Below, one piece after another: positions 59,104 through 64,000 of a stretch of 64,000 nt of DNA. Under the pieces are notes generated by a model. The model made no database searches. It saw only the letters and a program-made list of their open reading frames with translations, and was not told the origin of the DNA. The number at the start of each line of letters is the position of its first letter. Within the stretch, counting starts at the first letter, position 1. The position numbers and the translations under genes were made by a program. Source of the stretch: CALFXN01 sp937957815 (GTDB lineage: Bacteria > Synergistota > Synergistia > Synergistales > Aminobacteriaceae); NCBI GenBank assembly GCA_036788195.1, contig DAIQNX010000017.1:1-64000 (forward strand), written 5' to 3'.

Positions 59104-60258
59104 TCACCACCTCAGGTTCATGGAGAAGCGCAACCCCCCGCCCGGAATCTGCTGGATGTCCCCGAGCTGGGTCCGGAACGAGACGGAAATTCCCTTCTGG
59201 AACGCCTGCAATCGTTCCATATCCGGGACCGAGCCCGTCAGATCTGCTCCTTCGGCATTGTACCGCAGCGACTCAACGGATACGGACGTCTCTCCCGCCG
59301 CTTTCACCGACGCGCCGAGCCGCGCGAGCATCTCCTCGAGGATCAGGCCCTTCTCTCCGCCGCGCGCCGCGTTGAGTTTCCCCCGTGCCTGGCTGACGGG
59401 ATCGACGATCTTCCCCGTAGCGTCGAAGACGGAACGATAGAGCGCCGTTCCCTGATCGCGTATCCGGTCGAGGGCGCGCAGCGAGAATTCGCGCTGCGCG
59501 TACATGCCGCCCGCGGCGCAGAGCCCGGCGAGCAGGATCCACGACGCCGCCCGCGTGCAGAGGCGAATTCCCTTCTCAAGAGCGAGAACCGTGTCCACGG
59601 CACGCACGGAAAGATTGACGTCCGGAGCGAAATGCTTCCGCGACAACGTCTCCGACGCCATCCCGGCGAGGTCGTCGCGGGCGGCCCCGTCTTCCGAGTC
59701 TTCCCAGACGTACGTCTCGAGTTCTTCAACGCCGCGTCCGGACGCAAAGGAACGGATCCAGTCCGTTTCGTCCTCGATCGTCTTCCTCTTTCTGGAAACG
59801 ATCCTGTACAGTACCGGGATTCCTCCGGTAAAGAGCATCGAACAGATCTCGTCCTTCAGGATACACGCGGCGAGCCCGTTGTCCGGAAGACGCGCCGCGA
59901 GCGCAAGAGGAAGCGGCCAGACACGGAGCGACCTCGCCTTGGCCGCGACGGACTCGACGACCGCAAGCTCTTCCGAGGAGAGAAAGCAGGTGATTCCGGC
60001 GCTCCCCTTTCCTTCCCTGGAGCACACCGTTGGAAACGCCTCGATCAGCGGCTTTCCCGATGTGAAAGGCTGAACCTGAAGCTTGACTGCTTCCCGTATT
60101 GCCGTCTGCCCGGAAAACGGAAAGGAAAACGGCTGGATCGACAGACTATGGAACGGCACGAGGAGAAGCAGATCGCGACCGAATGATCCGGAGACCTTCC
60201 CCTGGGTCCCCTCCGCGCCTCTTTCGTACAGCCGCACCGACGTCGCCGTGACCGGCAT
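59104..60258 (-). CDS. gspL: Type II secretion protein GspL-like
   Basis: 384 residues from ATG 60258 with GGGAGG nine bases upstream. A cytoplasmic actin-like region (about 1-215) that should bind GspE. A membrane helix follows (about 230-250, ASWILLAGLCAAGGMYA), then a periplasmic coiled coil and a ferredoxin-like domain (ETSVSVESLRYNAEGADLTGSVPD). Position and architecture support GspL although sequence conservation is low. Confidence 0.82.
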   Translation of the reverse strand: MPVTATSVRLYERGAEGTQGKVSGSFGRDLLLLVPFHSLSIQPFSFPFSGQTAIREAVKLQVQPFTSGKPLIEAFPTVCSREGKGSAGITCFLSSEELAVVESVAAKARSLRVWPLPLALAARLPDNGLAACILKDEICSMLFTGGIPVLYRIVSRKRKTIEDETDWIRSFASGRGVEELETYVWEDSEDGAARDDLAGMASETLSRKHFAPDVNLSVRAVDTVLALEKGIRLCTRAASWILLAGLCAAGGMYAQREFSLRALDRIRDQGTALYRSVFDATGKIVDPVSQARGKLNAARGGEKGLILEEMLARLGASVKAAGETSVSVESLRYNAEGADLTGSVPDMERLQAFQKGISVSFRTQLGDIQQIPGGGLRFSMNLRW

Positions 60259-60259
60259 A

Positions 60260-61189
60260 TCAGTACTCCTCCCATGAAACAAGGGAACAGGAGCCCGTAC
60301 CTTTTTTGATGATGAAAGCGAATCTCTTCAGCAGGTCTCCCTCCATCGTCGCGGCGTCTATGGTCACACGGAAAAAGGTGCTGGTAAATGATATCAGATT
60401 CATCAGCTTCGGCAAAGATTGCTGCGGGAACGAACCGACCGCGGCGACGTCCCCGATGTTTTCAAACGGTTTATCCGCCCTCGCCTCAATGATATCCTCC
60501 GCAACGTTTCTGTCGATGTCATCGAACAATTCGAGGACATGCGCCGGAGCCATATTGATGTTGATCTTTCCGTCGCTCCAGACGGTACAGTACGCCTCAA
60601 GCCCCGACCTGTCGAACGTCCCGGACAGAATTTCCCGCGTCACTTCCGGAATCGCCAGGAGCTCCGAAAGACTCACGACAGGACGGTTCAGCCACTTCTT
60701 GTCCTCCCGGCCTCCAAGTCGGGGCATTTTGTTCGCGTCGAGAAAATCGAGAACGATATTCCCGACGTCATCCGCCTTGAGAAGACTCCAGAGATTTTCC
60801 CAGACGCTTTTCATTTCGAGCCGCAAAGTCTCTCCGTCGGGAAGAAAAAGGCTCGCTATCGGAATTCTGTCATTCAGGGGCGTTACTTCAACCGTAAGAA
60901 TGCCTATCTCCGGTATCGGGAATATCATGGGTTTGAACCATGGTTCCTTTTTCGAATCGTACGCGGATTTGTCCATGACGAGTCCCCGGGCGACTTCTCC
61001 GGCGAGAACATAGGCGATACTTCTCGCCTGCAGTACGGAACGCTCCTTCATGACCCTCCGGATCTGTCCTCTCGCGTACCACGCGTACCCCATCGCACAG
61101 GAAAGAAGCATCGTGGAGACGAGAAGAACTGTCACGAGGATAAAGCCGCGGCGCGCCGGACGTCCTCTACCTCGGAAGCCAGTCCGCAT
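60260..61189 (-). CDS. gspK: Type II secretion minor pseudopilin GspK
   Basis: 309 residues, the largest pseudopilin. Prepilin-like N-terminus RRGFILVTVLLVSTMLLSCA without the Glu5, typical for GspK. The GspK helical insert is seen as DDVGNIVLDFLDANKMPRLGG and ININMAPAHVLELFDDIDRNVAEDII. GspK caps the pseudopilus tip with I and J. GGGAGG lies ten bases before the ATG. Overlaps gspJ by 23 bases. Confidence 0.92.
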   Translation of the reverse strand: MRTGFRGRGRPARRGFILVTVLLVSTMLLSCAMGYAWYARGQIRRVMKERSVLQARSIAYVLAGEVARGLVMDKSAYDSKKEPWFKPMIFPIPEIGILTVEVTPLNDRIPIASLFLPDGETLRLEMKSVWENLWSLLKADDVGNIVLDFLDANKMPRLGGREDKKWLNRPVVSLSELLAIPEVTREILSGTFDRSGLEAYCTVWSDGKININMAPAHVLELFDDIDRNVAEDIIEARADKPFENIGDVAAVGSFPQQSLPKLMNLISFTSTFFRVTIDAATMEGDLLKRFAFIIKKGTGSCSLVSWEEY

Positions 61190-61793
61190 AGCGCGACGAG
61201 TCCTCCCTTCTCGCGACCGTTACGCGAAAACCCACCGGGTATTCTCCAATGTACGTTCGCCCCCATGTTCCGCCGTTCCAGACTTCGACGCCGAAGCCGT
61301 CGACTCCTTCGAGAACGAGCTGCCCGGATTCGACGGGCAACTTTTCGAGATCGACCTCGTCGGGTGTTTTCGATACGGCGAACCATCTATAGAGACCGAG
61401 GGGAAACTTCTTCGTTTTCATGATCCGCTCCCGGACGACCCGGTATATCGTGCTCCCGGGGGGAAGTCCCTGACGGGCGGAGGCTGTACCCCAGATGACG
61501 ACCGTATCGTCGTTCTTTCCTTCGAGCGTGTCGTGCCGGACGATTTTCATCGCGACCGTCTTCTTCGGAGGCAGCGTCAGATTTCCGCGTGCGCACTCGA
61601 CAACCGACGACGCGGCGATTCTGAGCGACGCCTCGGATCCGAAAAGCGCCTCCGTGTCGGTAACCCTTCGGATCACGAGTATCAGGGGCGCGATGGCACC
61701 TACGGCGAGGACGCCCGTCAGCGCAACCGCCACGAGGAGCTCGACGAGCGTCAGGCCGGATCGCCCCGAAGAAGTACCGCCGCATCTCCGCAT
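61167..61793 (-). CDS. Type II secretion minor pseudopilin, GspJ-like
   Basis: 208 residues. Prepilin signature RSGLTLVELLVAVALTGVLAV, cut after Gly with Leu instead of Phe at +1. The body has beta strands such as DDTVVIWGTASARQGL and QLVLEGVDGFGVEVWNGGTW. Size and position before gspK fit GspJ. It lies eight bases after the ligase-like gene. Confidence 0.82.
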   Translation of the reverse strand: MRRCGGTSSGRSGLTLVELLVAVALTGVLAVGAIAPLILVIRRVTDTEALFGSEASLRIAASSVVECARGNLTLPPKKTVAMKIVRHDTLEGKNDDTVVIWGTASARQGLPPGSTIYRVVRERIMKTKKFPLGLYRWFAVSKTPDEVDLEKLPVESGQLVLEGVDGFGVEVWNGGTWGRTYIGEYPVGFRVTVARREDSSRYADWLPR

Positions 61794-61801
61794 TGTGGCT
61801 C

Positions 61802-63649
61802 TCAGCTTCCGGAGTTCCTCACCGCGACGGTTCCGGGCTTGAGGTAGGTCAGCAGCTTATCGAGAATCGGCTTCTGCCGCAGCTTCGAACTCCAGTCGAT
61901 GAGTATCTTGAGATCCTCCGCCTGCGGCTCCCGCTCGAAGAACCGGAGAAGCCTGTTCAGCCCTTCGGCAAGAGCCTCGTTCGATTTCATCGCCTGTCCG
62001 AGCGAAATATGATGGTAGGCGAGCTGTTTTTCCGCGACGTCGCGAACCATGAGACTCCTGTGCGCGGCATCGAGAAGGGCTCTCTGCTCGACCGCATCGT
62101 TCGTCTGGATCGCCCTGCGGATCAGGTAGTCTCCGTAGAGCCCATGGCCCAGAAAGGAAAATCCGAAGACGGCCGCGGCCGCGATCGCGGCCCCGGCGAG
62201 CCTGACGGCCGCGGATGAGCGCCTCACGCCCGATTCATCGTCTTCTCTCCTTCCCGAAACGCACCAGACTCCCGGGAGAAGCTCCCTGTTGGCAATGGCG
62301 AACGCCAGCGCGGTCCACAGAGAATTTTCGATCCGGTGAAAGGGCCGCGAAAAGGCCGCATTGAACCAGATGAGCGCCAGACAGGCGCAGGCCCAGATCG
62401 CCTCGTCCCCGAGCGAACCGGGACGATTCGCGGACGGACGACCGAATGCCCTTCTGAAAAACGCGAAAAGCCACCAGATACCCAGACAGAGCAAAACGCC
62501 GCCGCCGGGGAATCCCGCCTCGCAGAACCACTGGAGGATCTCGTTATGCGCCCAGTGGGTATACTGGAACTTTTGCTCGGGATAACGCGAGAACGCCTCA
62601 CGCTGTGCATCCAGGTAGTGCCACTTGTACTGACCGAGCCCGACCCCTCTGACGGGATGCATCGTGAACATCGTCCACGACGTCCTCCAGATACCGTCCC
62701 GACCGCCGATCTGCGTCGGATTCTCGAGGATATCCTCGACCTTGCTCCTCAGGGACCCGCTTCGCGAGGAATTGAACGCGACGCTGCACGAGAACGCGAA
62801 GAGAACCAGAAGGATTCCCGCGTAAAACCGCCGCCGCCGCGAGACGTCGCCGCTCTTCGTGTAGAGAATCCACATGAAGACGAGTGCGGCGAAAAAACCT
62901 CCGAGAGCCGAACGCGTGGTCGTTCCCCAGAGTCCCCACGCGTTCACGAGGATCAGAACGAGGACGACGTAGCAGGCGACGGGTCGGGAGGTTCCGGTTT
63001 TCCGCTGCATCTCCGGAATGACCGTGATATAGAGATACAGGGAGCACAATAGCGCGATCGCGAGCCACAGGCCGAACATCTCCTGCTGTCCCGTGTTGGC
63101 GATATAGTTGCCCGGCGTGGGAAGGATGAACGAAAAGGGATCGCTCAGGTTCCGGATCTGCAGTTCGGCGAAGAACGTACTGACGGCCCCGTTGAGGGAC
63201 GCGCCGAACGCCACTGCCGCGAAACGGGAGCCCGGGAACGAGTTGTACGACAGGACGTACATGATCCACATGGACGCGAAGAAAAACCACTCGCGGAAGA
63301 AGGTCGACGGAGAACGGAGGTCGAGCCAGAGCGGCTGGACGGTCATATAGAGAAGCATGAAAAACCACAGGATCCCGAAGAGGTCGATCCGGACCCGGAT
63401 TCTGTCTCCTCCGTGCCGCAGGAGACGATATCCCGCGACGACGCACGCGATTCCGACGGGAACCATCGCGACGACCCACTTCATGAGGTGGAGCGTCTGG
63501 AACCAGAAACTCCCCGAAAAGACGATATTGGGCAACGCGAGGCTTATGAACCAGAGAACAGTCAACATCCGCGCCGGAATCAGCGGAAGATCCGCTTCCG
63601 GCGCGACGGAAACCGAAATATCCGTTTTTTTCGTCCGTTTCTGCGTCAC
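61802..63649 (-). CDS. O-antigen ligase/Wzy/PglL-like membrane protein with a C-terminal repeat tail
   Basis: 615 residues, about 12 membrane helices in the first 480. The Wzy_C core is recognised by TTTRSALGGFFAALVFMW, then a periplasmic loop with GVGLGQYKWHY and HWAHNEILQWFCEAGFPGG (the HNxxLQ...ExG motif shared by WaaL, Wzy and PglL). The last 110 residues are helical and TPR-like (DAAHRSLMVRDVAEKQLAYHHISLGQAMKS). Such proteins transfer or polymerise lipid-linked glycans. Because it sits directly before pseudopilin genes, a PglL-type O-glycosyltransferase acting on pseudopilins or exported proteins is attractive, but unproven. Confidence 0.85.
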   Translation of the reverse strand: MTQKRTKKTDISVSVAPEADLPLIPARMLTVLWFISLALPNIVFSGSFWFQTLHLMKWVVAMVPVGIACVVAGYRLLRHGGDRIRVRIDLFGILWFFMLLYMTVQPLWLDLRSPSTFFREWFFFASMWIMYVLSYNSFPGSRFAAVAFGASLNGAVSTFFAELQIRNLSDPFSFILPTPGNYIANTGQQEMFGLWLAIALLCSLYLYITVIPEMQRKTGTSRPVACYVVLVLILVNAWGLWGTTTRSALGGFFAALVFMWILYTKSGDVSRRRRFYAGILLVLFAFSCSVAFNSSRSGSLRSKVEDILENPTQIGGRDGIWRTSWTMFTMHPVRGVGLGQYKWHYLDAQREAFSRYPEQKFQYTHWAHNEILQWFCEAGFPGGGVLLCLGIWWLFAFFRRAFGRPSANRPGSLGDEAIWACACLALIWFNAAFSRPFHRIENSLWTALAFAIANRELLPGVWCVSGRREDDESGVRRSSAAVRLAGAAIAAAAVFGFSFLGHGLYGDYLIRRAIQTNDAVEQRALLDAAHRSLMVRDVAEKQLAYHHISLGQAMKSNEALAEGLNRLLRFFEREPQAEDLKILIDWSSKLRQKPILDKLLTYLKPGTVAVRNSGS

Positions 63650-63656
63650 CGTACGA

Positions 63657-64000
63657 TCACTGCCTCTCCTGGGATGGTTCCATCCGCTTCGAAAGATCGA
63701 CCGTTATCTCGACGACAAGCTCGCGCTGGGCAAGTTCCTTGACCTTCCACGCGATCGGGATTCCCCTCTTCCGGTTTCCCTCGACGAGCACGGCGAGTTC
63801 CTTGAGGAGTTCCCCCGTCGGACCGTCCGGTCCCGCAAAGGGAAGATCCTTCCTGTCCCCCGACCTTCGCCCCGGTTTCGTCCCCGTTTCCTTCGCGAGC
63901 CTCTCGACCTCTCCCGCGGGCGTATTCTCCTCGATCGCCTGCTTCGCGAGAGAACGCTGCTCTTCCTCCGGCAGGCCGACAAGCGCGCGGGCCTGGCGCT
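63657..64000 (-). CDS. ParB-like protein, C-terminal part (cut by the right edge)
   Basis: The last 114 residues before a TGA, running off the window. It begins RQARALVGLPEEEQRSLAKQ and continues AIEENTPAGEVERLAKETG, which resembles the end of the ParB/Spo0J HTH core. A linker (TKPGRRSGDRKDLPFAG) and a short helix-strand end (LLKELAVLVEGNRKRG, LVVEITVDLSK) follow. The N-terminal CTP-binding box is outside the window. It lies seven bases before the ligase-like gene and would head, or be part of, the secretion operon that also encodes a ParA. Confidence 0.6.
   Translation of the reverse strand, partial: RQARALVGLPEEEQRSLAKQAIEENTPAGEVERLAKETGTKPGRRSGDRKDLPFAGPDGPTGELLKELAVLVEGNRKRGIPIAWKVKELAQRELVVEITVDLSKRMEPSQERQ

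Noticed and set aside
1..64000. CRISPR arrays, insertion sequences, prophage or integrative elements
   Set aside because: No regularly spaced repeats, transposases, integrases or phage genes were found in any reading of the window.

Overview
The window is about 62% G+C, almost entirely coding, and arranged in long tightly packed operons with many 1-4 bp ATGA or GTGA overlaps. Several features suggest an anaerobic diderm bacterium, most likely a member of the Synergistota: a complete type II secretion set with secretin and a Kdo cassette (so an outer membrane), a TrmD fused to a second SPOUT methyltransferase, TRAP and NSS transporters, an orphan hypCDE set, radical-SAM chemistry, and a SepF/DivIVA division block of Gram-positive type. 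The taxonomic placement is inference; there is no rRNA here. No CRISPR array, insertion sequence, prophage or replication origin was seen. There is one 100-base assembly gap (19572-19671).

Layout. 1-4600 (minus): the ylxM-ffh-rpsP-khpA-rimM-trmD-rplS translation/SRP operon from a consensus promoter, followed by a separately promoted tRNA-Leu cut by the left edge. 4690-6360 (plus): a LUD-domain protein and an asparaginase-like protein that lacks the catalytic residues. 6476-8749 (minus): a coupled XRE - ImmA/IrrE protease - radical-SAM - YbaK operon; the radical-SAM frame carries an in-frame UGA. 8819-11120 (minus): cca, a 30-residue membrane peptide and lgt. 11329-14467 (plus): a three-gene cassette matching KdsB-KdnB-KdnA, i.e. 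synthesis and activation of 8-amino-Kdo for lipid A-core. 14656-18487 (minus): an FAD reductase, a DJ-1/PfpI protein and phosphoglucomutase, divergent from a class IV aminotransferase. 19839-26206: an unknown 420-residue protein, an alginate-lyase-like protein, a small DMT-type membrane protein with mutY and a nitroreductase, and an NSS transporter. 26458-28757 (plus): hypCDE.

28832-38553 (minus): a long housekeeping run queD-folE2-2-hydroxyacid dehydrogenase-HlyD-like-yggS-sepF-divIVA-recG-recX-rny-ymdB, divergent from a type III glutamine synthetase (38862-40976). 41033-49641 (minus): an IclR regulator with a palindromic operator next to its own promoter, an M20 peptidase, a two-subunit pantothenate symporter (YhdT-PanF), PanB and a PanE-type ketopantoate reductase, and a TRAP transporter (DctPQM). 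This combines uptake and synthesis of pantothenate precursors with a probable organic-acid importer under one regulator.

49769-64000 (minus): one operon with every core type II secretion component except the prepilin peptidase, in the order J, K, L, M, N, C, I-like, D, then E, F, G, H. A ParA-type ATPase sits between D and E. Upstream of J are an O-antigen-ligase/PglL-like polymerase and the C-terminal part of a ParB-like protein, cut by the right edge. The operon ends at a strong terminator. The most unusual points are this ParA/ParB/ligase association with secretion, the Kdo8N cassette, the in-frame UGA with a SECIS-like hairpin, and the catalytically degenerate asparaginase homologue.
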